A DNA stretch of 32,654 nucleotides from Chitinophagia bacterium. Its GTDB lineage: Bacteria > Bacteroidota > Bacteroidia > Chitinophagales > Saprospiraceae. A program made the position numbers and the translations under genes. The stretch spans positions 1-32,654 of the forward strand of contig RFSX01000006.1 in the NCBI GenBank assembly GCA_009923745.1. Direction: 5' to 3'. This document shows positions 17,582 through 30,117 of this stretch, piece by piece (positions within the stretch are counted from its first letter, which is position 1; each line of letters starts with the position of its first letter). The notes beneath the pieces were generated by a model that worked only from the letters and a program-made list of their open reading frames with translations, did not search any database and had not been told where the DNA came from.

Positions 17582-19250
17582 CCTCTATATTTTCATTTAT
17601 ATAATCATCAATTATACGCTCGAGTGTTTTCAAAGTCACTGAACCATTTGCTAATAGTGTATCATGAAAACTTTTAATGTCAAATTTTTCTCCAAGTTGA
17701 TTCTCTGCTTTGTTTCTAAGTTCCCGAATCTTAATTTCTCCAATTTTATAGGAGACGGCCTGGCCGGGCCAACCAATATACCTGTCAATCTCGTTTTCAA
17801 TTTCGTGAGGGGTCAGCGATGTGTGTTTAGTCATAAAATCAATGGCCTCATCCCTTGTCCAGTTCATGTAATGGATCCCGGGATCAATGACCAGACGGCA
17901 GGCACGCCACATCTCATAACTGAGGCTACCAAACAAATCATAGAGGGTTTCATACATACCTGCTTCTCTGCCCAGGTATTCGGAATAGAGTCCCCAGCCT
18001 TCTCCAAAGGCGCTGAGGTACTGCTTCCTGAAAACCGGCAAATCAGTCAATTCGCTAGCCAGGCTTCCCTGCAAATGATGGCCTGGAACCGCTTCATGTA
18101 AGGTAAGTGCCGTCATCATATACAATGGCCTGGACTTCAGGTCGTAGGTGTTCACCCAATACTCTCCGGCTTTACCGGTCGTCATGGATCCACCAGAATA
18201 GCGCCCTGTTGTGTAATTCGCTGCAATATTTTCTGGAACCGGTTTGACTGTAAAAGGAAGTCGTGGCAAAGTACCAAAATACCTGGGTAAGAACTCCTCA
18301 GCTTTTTTGGACAACCATGAAGCATAATACAGCAGTTCTTCAGGTGTTTTCGCATAGAATCGCTCATCTGTACGCAACATATTTATGAAATCATCCAGAC
18401 TGCCGCCATATTCCAATTCCTGAAGAATCTCGAGCATCTGAGCCTTTATCTTTTCAACCTCGTCGATACCGATGTTGTAAACCTCCTCAGGACTCATGTC
18501 AAGGCTTGTAAAATATCTGACGCGTTGCCTGTAGAACGCCTTACCATCTTTATTGGCTGAATATCCTATTTCATCACGGGCATAAGGCAGGTATCTTTCT
18601 GAAAGAAATGTTCTGAAATCCTCGAATGCATTATCAATGCTGTCCATCAATTCTGCATCTATGCTTAGTCCGCTGTCTAATGCTGGTTGATATAAAAAAG
18701 CGAGGTCCTGGGTAATTATATCATCCAGGATCTGTATGCAATTGTTAACGACAAGCTTCGGATGGATTCTTCCCATGGACAATCCTTCAAGCATATGCGA
18801 CTTCCTTCCCTGAAAATAAGCCGGAATATTGCGCAAACGGTCCAGATATCTTTCGGTCCTGCTTGAGTCCGTCAAGTTCCATCCCCTGCTCGAATAAATC
18901 ATGCCTGTAATAAATCCACCCTCTGCATTCAAGGGCATATACCAATCACCATATTGGAGAAGATATAACTTATCCGAAAGGATATATTTTAACATATCGG
19001 CATTGATGCTTTCATTATCATCCAATGATGCATAATCCAGCTTGTCCAGCTCATCCAAAAGAGTTCTGTAGCCTTCTATCCTTACAGATATGATTTCATC
19101 TGTTTCAAGAGGCCATAGCATGGTCCTGTCTTCAGAAAGCTCCTTTTCAAGATCTTCGTATCTTTCAATTATATCTGAAAGCTTGCTTTGACCAAAACCC
19201 GTGGATATAAAAAACAGAATGATCAGTGTATATTGAAGTCTTAGCATCAA
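17565..19250 (-). CDS. DUF885 family secreted metallopeptidase-like protein
   Basis: Signal peptide; LHEAVPGHHLQ (HExxxxH-like) and FGEGWGLYSEYLGREAGMYE motifs. Confidence 0.92.
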   Translation of the reverse strand: MMLRLQYTLIILFFISTGFGQSKLSDIIERYEDLEKELSEDRTMLWPLETDEIISVRIEGYRTLLDELDKLDYASLDDNESINADMLKYILSDKLYLLQYGDWYMPLNAEGGFITGMIYSSRGWNLTDSSRTERYLDRLRNIPAYFQGRKSHMLEGLSMGRIHPKLVVNNCIQILDDIITQDLAFLYQPALDSGLSIDAELMDSIDNAFEDFRTFLSERYLPYARDEIGYSANKDGKAFYRQRVRYFTSLDMSPEEVYNIGIDEVEKIKAQMLEILQELEYGGSLDDFINMLRTDERFYAKTPEELLYYASWLSKKAEEFLPRYFGTLPRLPFTVKPVPENIAANYTTGRYSGGSMTTGKAGEYWVNTYDLKSRPLYMMTALTLHEAVPGHHLQGSLASELTDLPVFRKQYLSAFGEGWGLYSEYLGREAGMYETLYDLFGSLSYEMWRACRLVIDPGIHYMNWTRDEAIDFMTKHTSLTPHEIENEIDRYIGWPGQAVSYKIGEIKIRELRNKAENQLGEKFDIKSFHDTLLANGSVTLKTLERIIDDYINENIEDEQKN

Positions 19251-19325
19251 TTCAATCTTTTGAATGCATTCAAAAAAATTAAAATACTAATTGCCAATCG
19301 AATTAAGGTTTTTTACCTAAAAAAA

Positions 19326-19357
19326 TTGCAGGTCTCGCTCCAAGAACCCTACTTTTG
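19326..19357 (+). promoter_or_regulatory. Bacteroidota sigma-A-type promoter for prfC: TTG-N21-TACTTTTG
   Basis: Exact TAnnTTTG at 19350-19357 with upstream TTG at 19326-19328; start codon 14 nt after the -7 element. Confidence 0.6.
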
Positions 19358-19371
19358 CAGCCGATTTTGCT

Positions 19372-20952
19372 ATGAACCTGATTAAAGAAATAGACAAGCG
19401 TAAAACATTCGGCATCATTTCTCACCCGGATGCCGGAAAAACCACTCTTACTGAAAAGCTCCTGCTTTTTGGAGGGGCTATCCAAATTGCTGGTGCTGTC
19501 AAATCCAATAAGATTAAAAAGCATGCGACTTCCGATTTTATGGAAATCGAAAAGCAAAGAGGTATCTCCGTAGCGACATCGGTCATGGCCTTTGAATATA
19601 GAGATAAACAGATCAATATCCTCGACACACCGGGTCACAAAGACTTCGCTGAAGATACCTACCGTACATTGACGGCTGTGGATAGCGCAATCGTAGTCAT
19701 CGATGTGGCAAAAGGGGTAGAGGAACAGACTGAAAACCTGGTTAAGGTATGTAGACGCAGGAATACTCCTATGATCGTTTTCATCAACAAATTGGATAGA
19801 GAAGGAAAAGATGGTTTTGACCTTCTGGACGAGGTGGAAGGTAAATTGGGGATGAAAGCCTGTCCGTTGAGTTGGCCTATCGGTATGGGTCAACGCTTTC
19901 AGGGTGTATACAACCTGTATGAAAATAAGTTACGCCTGTTCTCTTCGCACGGTAAGCAAACAGAAGATGAAACCATAGAAATTTCAAACCTCGATGATAC
20001 TAGACTTGACGAATTGGTTGGCGAAGCGGCAGCCAATGAATTGAGGGAAGAGCTTGAAATGATCAAGGAGGTGTACCCGGATTTCGACAAGATTGCCTAT
20101 CAGAAAGGTGAATTGAATCCTGTCTTCTTCGGTTCAGCCATCAATAATTTCGGTGTTAAAGAGATGCTGGACTGCTTTGTTGAAATAGCTCCTGGTCCAT
20201 TGGCAAGAGATACAGAAGAGCGCAGTGTGCTTCCCACAGAAGATAAGTTTACAGGATTTGTCTTTAAAATCCATGCCAATATGGATCCGAACCACAGGGA
20301 CCGAATCGCTTTCTTGAGGGTATGCTCCGGTGTATTTCAGCGAAATACCAACTATTACCATGTCCGGCAAGAGAAGAAGATGAAATTCGCCAATCCCACC
20401 ATGTTTATGGCCTCCAGGAAGAATATAATCGACGATGCCTATCCAGGTGATATTGTAGGTCTTTACGATTCTGGCAACTTCAAAATAGGTGACTCAGTTA
20501 CAGAAGGAGAGGTGATTCATTTTAAAGGCATTCCATCATTTTCACCGGAGCAATTCAGGTTTATCAACAATGCCGATCCATTAAAATACAAGCAACTGGA
20601 TAAAGGCGTAAAGCAATTGATGGAGGAAGGGGTCGCACAGTTGTTTACCAAGCTGGATAATAACAGAAAAATTATCGGTACTGTTGGAGCACTTCAGTTC
20701 GACGTCATTAAATACCGTCTGGAACACGAATATGGAGCTAAATGTGATTATGAAAGCATGCCTATGCATAAGGCTTGCTGGGTAAGCGCTAAAAATGAGG
20801 CGGCTTTACAGGAACTGAAATCTCGCAGGTCCAGGAATCTTGCATTGGATAAGGATGGCAAACTGGTCTACCTGGCAGAATCAGCCTGGACGCTAAAAAT
20901 GGCCCAGGATAATCATCCCGACATTGAATTCCATACTAGTAGCGAGTTTTAA
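19372..20952 (+). CDS. prfC: Peptide chain release factor 3
   Basis: GTPase motifs [44 protein letters not shown]; full-length RF3 526 aa. Confidence 0.97.
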   Translation: MNLIKEIDKRKTFGIISHPDAGKTTLTEKLLLFGGAIQIAGAVKSNKIKKHATSDFMEIEKQRGISVATSVMAFEYRDKQINILDTPGHKDFAEDTYRTLTAVDSAIVVIDVAKGVEEQTENLVKVCRRRNTPMIVFINKLDREGKDGFDLLDEVEGKLGMKACPLSWPIGMGQRFQGVYNLYENKLRLFSSHGKQTEDETIEISNLDDTRLDELVGEAAANELREELEMIKEVYPDFDKIAYQKGELNPVFFGSAINNFGVKEMLDCFVEIAPGPLARDTEERSVLPTEDKFTGFVFKIHANMDPNHRDRIAFLRVCSGVFQRNTNYYHVRQEKKMKFANPTMFMASRKNIIDDAYPGDIVGLYDSGNFKIGDSVTEGEVIHFKGIPSFSPEQFRFINNADPLKYKQLDKGVKQLMEEGVAQLFTKLDNNRKIIGTVGALQFDVIKYRLEHEYGAKCDYESMPMHKACWVSAKNEAALQELKSRRSRNLALDKDGKLVYLAESAWTLKMAQDNHPDIEFHTSSEF

Positions 20953-21000
20953 ATAAAAAAATCAGACCGAATCTTTAGTCTGCCCTTTTATTTTGTTTTT
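20951..21000. terminator. Convergent (bidirectional) terminator between prfC and the following minus-strand gene
   Basis: A-rich tract, CAGAC-cgaatcttta-GTCTG stem, then T-rich tract; T-tract also follows the stem on minus strand. Confidence 0.5.
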
Positions 21001-21013
21001 GCTGTTTCTCAAC

Positions 21014-21553
21014 TTACCTGTTCAGCCAGAACCCCAGCCAGGCTCCGACTATACCCCATTGAACGACAGCATCAATCAGGTGGCCAATACTGCTGGTTTC
21101 AAACCAGATAGTAGATAGATAACTGGTTGTAAAGTATGAAATGAGCCCGACCATTACCGAAGAAATCAGGATTTTCTGGAAAGTCAGGTCATTGCGGCCA
21201 ATCAGGATATAAGAGAGCAGAAATACCGCAAGGATATCAACAACAAATCCACGAATCATATTCATGCTCATGTTGATGCTCATTTCCTTGTGATAGGAAA
21301 CCAAAGCCCACGGCTGTCCAATCCTCTGTTCCCACATCTGCTGTGCCTCATCCTGAGGCGTGCCAGGAGGTACATTTGGAATGAAATACGTGCCCTCTTC
21401 TATGCCGGAGTCTGACAAGCAAGCAAGAATCTGATCTTGTGCGCCGGTATAGCTCATTTCTGAGCCATGTATGTTCAGCATACCCCAAGAAAGAAACTGC
21501 CAAACCCATAATAATAGCCCACCGACGAGGGCTCCAATTAATACCTTATTCAT
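21014..21553 (-). CDS. Hypothetical integral membrane protein
   Basis: 179 aa, N-terminal TM and three C-terminal TM segments, conserved-looking soluble loop; no family recognised. Confidence 0.7.
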   Translation of the reverse strand: MNKVLIGALVGGLLLWVWQFLSWGMLNIHGSEMSYTGAQDQILACLSDSGIEEGTYFIPNVPPGTPQDEAQQMWEQRIGQPWALVSYHKEMSINMSMNMIRGFVVDILAVFLLSYILIGRNDLTFQKILISSVMVGLISYFTTSYLSTIWFETSSIGHLIDAVVQWGIVGAWLGFWLNR

Positions 21554-21621
21554 AGTGTGAATTTTCTACCTAAAATACTGATTTTCTGGAAGTTTTTAGA
21601 CCACAACAAATTCATATATGA

Positions 21622-23633
<2,012 letters not shown>

Positions 23634-23669
23634 CCGTTCGTAATAGAGTAATAACAAATCATAAAAGAA

Positions 23670-24983
23670 ATGCTGGAAACGATACAGAGCCTTAAGTATA
23701 AGGTAAAAGACATTTCCCTGGCTTCATGGGGTAGAAAAGAAATAGAATTGGCGGAAGCTGAAATGCCTGGCCTCATGTCACTCAGAGAAGAGTATGGCAA
23801 GGAGAAACCTCTTGCAGGAGCCAGAATTGCAGGATGCCTGCACATGACCATTCAAACAGCTGTTTTGATAGAAACACTTGTTGAATTGGGTGCTGAAGTT
23901 ACATGGAGCTCATGCAATATATTCAGTACACAGGATCATGCCGCTGCTGCGATTGCCGCTGCAGGGATTCCGGTTTATGCCTGGAAAGGCATGAACGAAG
24001 AAGAATTCGACTGGTGCATCGAGCAGACATTGCATGCTTTTGAAGGTGGCAAGCCTCTGAACATGATATTGGACGATGGTGGTGACCTTACCAATATAGT
24101 GCTTGACAGATTCCCTGAACTGGTGCCCGGAATTAAAGGCCTTAGCGAAGAAACGACTACAGGTGTTCACAGATTACACGAAAGAGAAGCCAATGGTACT
24201 TTGCCATTGCCTGCCATCAATATCAATGACTCTGTTACAAAATCTAAATTCGACAACAAATATGGTTGTAAGGAGTCTTGCGTAGATGCTATCCGAAGAG
24301 CAACCGATGTGATGATTGCCGGAAAAGTGGCTGTCGTTGCCGGTTATGGTGATGTGGGAAAAGGATCTGCTGCTTCTTTGAAAGGAGCAGGAGCTCGAGT
24401 CATTATTACTGAAATTGATCCGATATGCGCCCTTCAAGCCGCCATGGATGGATTCGAAGTCAAGAAAATGATCGATGCTGTCGAAGAAGCTGATATCGTT
24501 GTAACAGCTACCGGTAATAAAGATATAATCGACGCTCAGCACTTTTCAAAAATGAAAGACAAAGCAATCGTATGTAACATAGGCCACTTTGACAATGAAA
24601 TCAATATGGCTTGGTTGAATGAAAATTACGGTCATACAAAAGATGAAATCAAAGCTCAGGTTGATAAGTACACACTTGAGAATGGAGACATCATCGTTCT
24701 AGCTGAGGGTCGTCTGGTCAACCTGGGTTGTGCAACTGGTCACCCTTCATTTGTAATGTCTAATTCATTCACAAACCAGACACTTGCTCAAATAGAGCTT
24801 TGGAAAAACAGTGACAAATACGAAAACAAGGTTTACATGTTGCCTAAGCATCTTGATGAAAAAGTTGCCAGGTTGCACCTTGCTAAAATAGGCGTTGAAC
24901 TGGAAGAGATGACAGACGAGCAAGCGAATTACGTAGGGCTTCCAAAATCAGGTCCATACAAACCAGAATACTACAGATATTAA
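23670..24983 (+). CDS. ahcY: Adenosylhomocysteinase
   Basis: [67 protein letters not shown]-terminus. Confidence 0.98.
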   Translation: MLETIQSLKYKVKDISLASWGRKEIELAEAEMPGLMSLREEYGKEKPLAGARIAGCLHMTIQTAVLIETLVELGAEVTWSSCNIFSTQDHAAAAIAAAGIPVYAWKGMNEEEFDWCIEQTLHAFEGGKPLNMILDDGGDLTNIVLDRFPELVPGIKGLSEETTTGVHRLHEREANGTLPLPAININDSVTKSKFDNKYGCKESCVDAIRRATDVMIAGKVAVVAGYGDVGKGSAASLKGAGARVIITEIDPICALQAAMDGFEVKKMIDAVEEADIVVTATGNKDIIDAQHFSKMKDKAIVCNIGHFDNEINMAWLNENYGHTKDEIKAQVDKYTLENGDIIVLAEGRLVNLGCATGHPSFVMSNSFTNQTLAQIELWKNSDKYENKVYMLPKHLDEKVARLHLAKIGVELEEMTDEQANYVGLPKSGPYKPEYYRY

Positions 24984-25000
24984 TTCTGTTCATAATTGAT

Positions 25001-25036
25001 AAAAAAACCCTCGATAATTTATCGGGGGTTTTTTAT
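25001..25036. terminator. Bidirectional rho-independent terminator between ahcY and the convergent gene
   Basis: AAAAAAACCCTCGAT-aattt-ATCGGGGGTTTTTT. Confidence 0.88.
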
Positions 25037-25692
25037 TTGACCTTCAGATAATATTTCATAAGCCTCTCGTTCATTTTCTCTATAACCTTATTCATATTAT
25101 CGCCGCTGAAATTATTCTTGCCCAACAAAAAGTCAAAGAATTTTTTAATCCCCAGGTCATGACTGGAAGGAAAAGGTGAAGAAAGCCGAGCGAACTTTGT
25201 ATCCACAATAATCCAATGCGAGTCACGGTCGCCTTTTATCAAATAAAAGAAATCCCGATTATCCAGGTCCATAGCCGGATTGCACTCCAGCACGGATTCA
25301 TCACCATTCAAAAAGAAATCCATGTTCTGGTTTTCAATCAGGCAATAATCAGAAAAGCTATAATAGCTCTTCATAGCCTCTTTAACATTTTGCTTATAAC
25401 GCAATCGCTGAATATTAAGGCTATCTAATTTTTCCTTGGTTCGCGAGTATTGTGAATCATTTCTGCCCATCTTATCAAGCATTTCCTGATAGGCTTTTTT
25501 TATGTTGTTTTTCATATCAAGGCGGACAATCAAAACGCCTTCTTTCAACTGTTCGAGCTGATCAGAAGGTGTCAAAGCGTCCTGAGCATCCATTATGACT
25601 GGACTTATCAGCAGAAACATGGAGAAAACCAGACGTACACACATAGCACTATTGAATTTATATCTAGACTCTATCGCAAGAAATGTTAACAA
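25033..25692 (-). CDS. Hypothetical secreted protein (likely start Met at 25644)
   Basis: MCVRLVFSMFLLISPVIMDAQDA signal peptide after internal Met; no family recognised. Confidence 0.65.
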   Translation of the reverse strand: MLTFLAIESRYKFNSAMCVRLVFSMFLLISPVIMDAQDALTPSDQLEQLKEGVLIVRLDMKNNIKKAYQEMLDKMGRNDSQYSRTKEKLDSLNIQRLRYKQNVKEAMKSYYSFSDYCLIENQNMDFFLNGDESVLECNPAMDLDNRDFFYLIKGDRDSHWIIVDTKFARLSSPFPSSHDLGIKKFFDFLLGKNNFSGDNMNKVIEKMNERLMKYYLKVK

Positions 25693-25778
25693 TATCTAAT
25701 AAGGCCTAAAAATATTGGATAATACTTCATTCCGCACTAATCTTGCAATTCTTCGACAAGGAATGGTCACTTAAAATT

Positions 25779-25786
25779 TATTTTTG
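25779..25786 (+). promoter_or_regulatory. -7 element TATTTTTG upstream of moxR-like gene
   Basis: Exact TAnnTTTG; 16 nt before ATG 25803 and inside the ORF-track 5' extension. Confidence 0.5.
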
Positions 25787-25802
25787 TACAAAACTCAAAA
25801 TT

Positions 25803-26801
25803 ATGCAGCCATCTGTAGATATTGAAGCTTTAAACGAACAAATAAGGATTGAAAGTGCATTTGTTGAACAGATAAGCACCGCCACATCCAAAATCATTGT
25901 TGGACAGCAGCACATGATCCAAAGGCTCATGCTGGGTCTCTTGGCAAAAGGTCACGTACTTCTGGAGGGCCTTCCCGGTCTCGCCAAGACCCTATCAATC
26001 AAAACTCTTTCTCAAGCGGTTGATGCAGATTTTAGCAGAATCCAGTTTACCCCGGATCTTCTTCCTGCAGATATTATTGGTACCATGGTTTACAATCCAG
26101 GAACCAACGACTTCAGCGTTCGAAAGGGACCTGTTTTTGCCAATTTCATCCTGGCCGATGAAATCAACAGAGCGCCAGCAAAAGTTCAGTCTGCCCTCCT
26201 GGAATCCATGCAGGAAAAACAGGTTACTATAGGCAAAGAGAGCTTTAAGCTGGAAGAACCGTTTCTTGTACTCGCCACGCAAAACCCTATAGAACAGGAA
26301 GGTACTTATCCCCTGCCCGAGGCACAGGTTGACAGGTTTATGTTAAAGGTCAAGATTGAATACCCGGCTAAAGAAGAAGAAAGAGACATCATAAGAAGAA
26401 GTATAAGTGGCGAAACAGAGCAACAGATATCACCTGTGGTAAAACCGGAAACCATAATAAAAGCACGTAAGCTTGTCAAGAAGATTTACATGGATGAAAA
26501 AATTGAGAATTATATACTCGACATTGTTTTTTCTACCCGTAATCCTGAAAAATATGGCCTCAATGAACTGAAACCTCTAATCTCTTATGGAGCTTCCCCA
26601 AGAGCAAGTATCAACCTTGCTATCGCTGCCAAAGCCCAGGCATTCCTTAATAGCAGGGGCTTTGTCATTCCTGATGATATCAGAAACATATGTGCGGATA
26701 TTTTAAGACACAGGATAGGACTGAGCTATGAAGCTGAAGCTGAAAACGTAAGTCAGGAAGATATCATTAAAACCATTATCAATAATATCGAAGTACCTTA
26801 A
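25803..26801 (+). CDS. MoxR-family AAA+ ATPase (track start 25743; ATG 25803 preferred)
   Basis: VGQQHMIQRLMLGLLAKGHVLLEGLPGLAKT, FILADEINRAPAKVQSALLESMQEKQVT, LATQNPIEQEGTYPLPEAQVDRF. Confidence 0.96.
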   Translation: MQPSVDIEALNEQIRIESAFVEQISTATSKIIVGQQHMIQRLMLGLLAKGHVLLEGLPGLAKTLSIKTLSQAVDADFSRIQFTPDLLPADIIGTMVYNPGTNDFSVRKGPVFANFILADEINRAPAKVQSALLESMQEKQVTIGKESFKLEEPFLVLATQNPIEQEGTYPLPEAQVDRFMLKVKIEYPAKEEERDIIRRSISGETEQQISPVVKPETIIKARKLVKKIYMDEKIENYILDIVFSTRNPEKYGLNELKPLISYGASPRASINLAIAAKAQAFLNSRGFVIPDDIRNICADILRHRIGLSYEAEAENVSQEDIIKTIINNIEVP

Positions 26802-26811
26802 GCCGTCAGAA

Positions 26812-27681
26812 ATGGATGCTTCTGAAATTCTGAAAAAAGTCCGGAAAATTGAAATCAAGACAAAAGGCCTGAGCAAGCATATATTCTCGGGAGAATACCA
26901 CTCTGCCTTTAAGGGAAGAGGCATGTCCTTTTCAGAAGTTCGGGATTATCATTATGGTGATGATGTAAGAAATATTGATTGGAATGTAACTGCCCGCACC
27001 GGCGATCCTCACATAAAGGTGTTTGAAGAAGATCGAGAGCTTACCGTTATGCTCATGGTCGACATAAGCAAGTCTTCAGTCTTTGGCACGGACACTCAAT
27101 TTAAGAACGAACTGATTGCCGAAATAAGTGCAGTTATTGCATTTTCCGCCATTACAAATAATGATAAAGTCGGGGCCATACTTTTTACAGACAAGCTTGA
27201 AAAATATATTCCGCCAAAAAAAGGGAAGTCTCATATTCTCAGAATTATTCGGGAAATAATCTATTACGAAGCCGAAGGAACTGGGACTGACATCAACCAG
27301 GCCCTGATATACTTGAACAATATCATGAAAAAGAGAGCTATTGTTTTTATGCTTTCAGATTTTATCAGTCATGATTACAGTTCCGCTATATCTATTGCTC
27401 AAAAACGTCATGATATAATAGGCGTTCGGATTTATGATGCCTGGGAGACCATACTTCCTGATATAGGTATCATTGAGGCCTTGGATCCTGAAACCGGAAA
27501 GAGCTTTTACATCGATAGTTCCGATAGAAGGCTAAAAGAAAAATATAGGCAGTGGCATGAAAACCATTATACACGATTCGTGGAGCTTTTTAAAAAAAAT
27601 AGCCTGGATCAATTGAGTATACAAACCGGTGAAGACTACGTAAAATCTCTTCTCAGTTTTTTCAAAAAAAGAAACAAATGA
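26812..27681 (+). CDS. DUF58 domain-containing protein
   Basis: FSGEYHSAFKGRGMSFSEVRDYHYGDDVRNIDWNVTARTG is the DUF58 signature. Confidence 0.96.
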   Translation: MDASEILKKVRKIEIKTKGLSKHIFSGEYHSAFKGRGMSFSEVRDYHYGDDVRNIDWNVTARTGDPHIKVFEEDRELTVMLMVDISKSSVFGTDTQFKNELIAEISAVIAFSAITNNDKVGAILFTDKLEKYIPPKKGKSHILRIIREIIYYEAEGTGTDINQALIYLNNIMKKRAIVFMLSDFISHDYSSAISIAQKRHDIIGVRIYDAWETILPDIGIIEALDPETGKSFYIDSSDRRLKEKYRQWHENHYTRFVELFKKNSLDQLSIQTGEDYVKSLLSFFKKRNK

Positions 27682-28739
27682 TACGGTGTCTGATCGTCAT
27701 ATCATTTTTATTCCTTAGCAGTGCCGTTTATAGTCAGATAATCAGCTCAGTGAGTTTATCCCGAGACAGCATTGTCATTGGCGATGAACTTGAAATATAT
27801 ATTGAACTCAAAAGCTCCAAGGACGTCCATAATGTGAAAATAAATTACAGCAGTTTTGACAGCATACAAATCATCAGTGATGAGAGCGTATCTGATGTTG
27901 CTCCAGACTATGCTGAAATAGAATTTGTAACAGATAATTTTGACAATAATCAACCCTTAAACTTCAAATTTGAACAAGGGCTTTATGCATATAAGGATAC
28001 TCTCAAAGCCAGGGTTTGGGACACAGGAATCCTGAATATTCCTCATCCTATAATTAAGTCCGGTGACGCATCCTTGAGAGTTGATCTCTTGGAATACCCA
28101 TTTCTTTTTGTCAGCATCCCCCCCAATGTTGTTAACCCGGATACATCCAGTTTGATTCTTCCGATAAAAGATATCATTCGAGAAAACAAAAATATTACAG
28201 ACTACCTATGGCTTGGCTATACCTTACTCGCGATCTTGGCCATTGCCTTGCTTTTCTGGATAATACGTTTCAGAAAAAAAGTTGTACAAACAGAATTGCC
28301 TGAAGAAGTCAGCCTGCCTGCACACCTTACAGCGCTGGATAAACTCAATGCCCTGGACAACAAGAAGCTCTGGCAGAAAGGAAATATAAAAGAGTTTCAG
28401 TCTGAGCTGACCTATATCATAAGAGAATACATAGAAGCAAGATACAATCTACCCGCCCTTGAATCCACCAGCGATGAAATTCTGAATCAACTCAAGACAG
28501 AAGCTGAACTAGGAACTTCTCTACTTGAAGAACTCAAGCATGTATTGCAGATTGCAGACTTGATCAAGTTTGCGAAGGCGGAACCCCCTGAAGATATCCA
28601 CCAGCAATTCCTAAGCAAAGCTTTTGAATTTGTCAGGCATACTAAAACGCAGATGACCGCTGAAGAAGAACTACTCATCAGAAAAGAATACGAAGGGTAT
28701 CTTAAAAAATTATCTGAATTCAAAATCAAAAACTTATGA
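27678..28739 (+). CDS. Bat-operon membrane protein (signal peptide, periplasmic domain, one TM, cytosolic tail)
   Basis: MIRCLIVISFLFLSSAVYSQ leader, TM YLWLGYTLLAILAIALLFWIIRF; position between DUF58 and VWA gene with ATGA overlaps. Confidence 0.75.
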   Translation: MIRCLIVISFLFLSSAVYSQIISSVSLSRDSIVIGDELEIYIELKSSKDVHNVKINYSSFDSIQIISDESVSDVAPDYAEIEFVTDNFDNNQPLNFKFEQGLYAYKDTLKARVWDTGILNIPHPIIKSGDASLRVDLLEYPFLFVSIPPNVVNPDTSSLILPIKDIIRENKNITDYLWLGYTLLAILAIALLFWIIRFRKKVVQTELPEEVSLPAHLTALDKLNALDNKKLWQKGNIKEFQSELTYIIREYIEARYNLPALESTSDEILNQLKTEAELGTSLLEELKHVLQIADLIKFAKAEPPEDIHQQFLSKAFEFVRHTKTQMTAEEELLIRKEYEGYLKKLSEFKIKNL

Positions 28740-29728
28740 ATTCAGGATTTGAGTTTCTCCATCCCTGGTTTCTGGCTTTGATGCTCTTTTTGCCGTTTGT
28801 ATGGTATTGGACGCGCATGGCTGGTAAGCCCAAACTTACATTGCCCCATATTGATCAGTTTTCAGCTAAGCCCGCTTTACGAAGCCGTTTGAGAACCTAT
28901 CTGCCGGTTTTAAGATACCTGGGGCTGATCGCCTTAATCATTGCGCTCGCTAGACCGCGACAAGTTCTGAAAGAAGAAGAAGTACGTGCGGAAGGAATTG
29001 ATATAATCATGGTTATGGATTTATCAAGCAGTATGCTTGCCCGTGATTTTGAGCCGGATCGATTGACAGTGAGTAAGGAGACTGCTAAAAACTTTATTGA
29101 TAAGAGACCCTATGACAGGATAGGACTGGTAGTATTCGCTGGAGAAAGTTTTACACAGAGCCCTTTGACTACAGATCACAGGATTGTAAAAGAATTCCTG
29201 GGATCATTGGAGTCAGGTATGCTGGAAGATGGAACAGCTATCGGCATGGGTCTGGCTTCCGCAGTAAACCGTCTAAAAGAAAGTGATTCGGAAAGCAAGG
29301 TCGTCATTCTACTCACTGACGGTGTAAATAATGCAGGTTATATTAAGCCTATGACGGCCGCCCAAATAGCTCGTGAGTTAAATATCCGGGTATATACTAT
29401 TGGTATAGGCTCAATGGGAGAAGCAATATCCCCTATCAGCAGACGGAGTGATGGGAGATATATATTTGGTTTATCACGCGTGGAAATTGACGAGGAACTT
29501 TTGACGGAGTTATCTCAGCTTACAGGAGGCAAATACTTCAGGGCAACAGATGAAGCAGGTCTCCAGCGCGTCTATGCAGAAATAGATAAGCTTGAAAAAA
29601 CAGAAATCCAATTAAACGTGTACAAAAGATATTCGGAAGAATATCGGTTTTTCTTACTTCTTGCATTTATAACTCTTGGCTTGGAATTCTTGTTGCGGTA
29701 CAGTGTGCTGAGCAAGCTTTCTGAATAA
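28736..29728 (+). CDS. VWA domain-containing BatA-like protein
   Basis: DIIMVMDLSSSMLARDFEPDRL (MIDAS DxSxS), LLTDGVNNAG, terminal TM. Confidence 0.93.
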   Translation: MNSGFEFLHPWFLALMLFLPFVWYWTRMAGKPKLTLPHIDQFSAKPALRSRLRTYLPVLRYLGLIALIIALARPRQVLKEEEVRAEGIDIIMVMDLSSSMLARDFEPDRLTVSKETAKNFIDKRPYDRIGLVVFAGESFTQSPLTTDHRIVKEFLGSLESGMLEDGTAIGMGLASAVNRLKESDSESKVVILLTDGVNNAGYIKPMTAAQIARELNIRVYTIGIGSMGEAISPISRRSDGRYIFGLSRVEIDEELLTELSQLTGGKYFRATDEAGLQRVYAEIDKLEKTEIQLNVYKRYSEEYRFFLLLAFITLGLEFLLRYSVLSKLSE

Positions 29729-29857
29729 AAAAGAAGAGCTTTCTAAACTTGATCACAAGAATTTACTGAAAAGAAGATTGTAAAGATTCATTCCCATTTA
29801 AAAAAGGCAAAGCCCATTGAACGTATCCAATCACTTATCATAAAACCATTAATATTG

Positions 29858-29887
29858 AGCAGTTCTTCTTCAACAATAAGAACTGCT
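29858..29887. repeat. Perfect 10-bp inverted repeat AGCAGTTCTT-N10-AAGAACTGCT
   Basis: Direct reading; no T-tract follows. Confidence 0.7.
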
Positions 29888-30117
29888 AAAGCTAATCTGC
29901 CTGTATATCAGTTAGACGTGAATTAGATAAATAGGACATGAATTGACTGCTAGTTTACAATTTTTAAGACCTTTTATCAAGATATTCTAGTTATTCATAT
30001 TCAAGACTTAACATATGTACCATTCAGACCATTTGTCTGATTTTCAGAAGATTAAGGCCGATTGCTGTGATTAAACGCAAGAATATCAATACATTTATTG
30101 TCTAAGTTGAGTACGCT

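Noticed and set aside
19303-19893. 196-aa minus ORF opposite prfC
   Set aside because: Shadow of the prfC 5' coding region; no protein-like motif
29729-30117. Insertion-sequence remnant in the batA/repeat-protein gap
   Set aside because: Only hairpins seen; no transposase fragment or target-site duplication could be read
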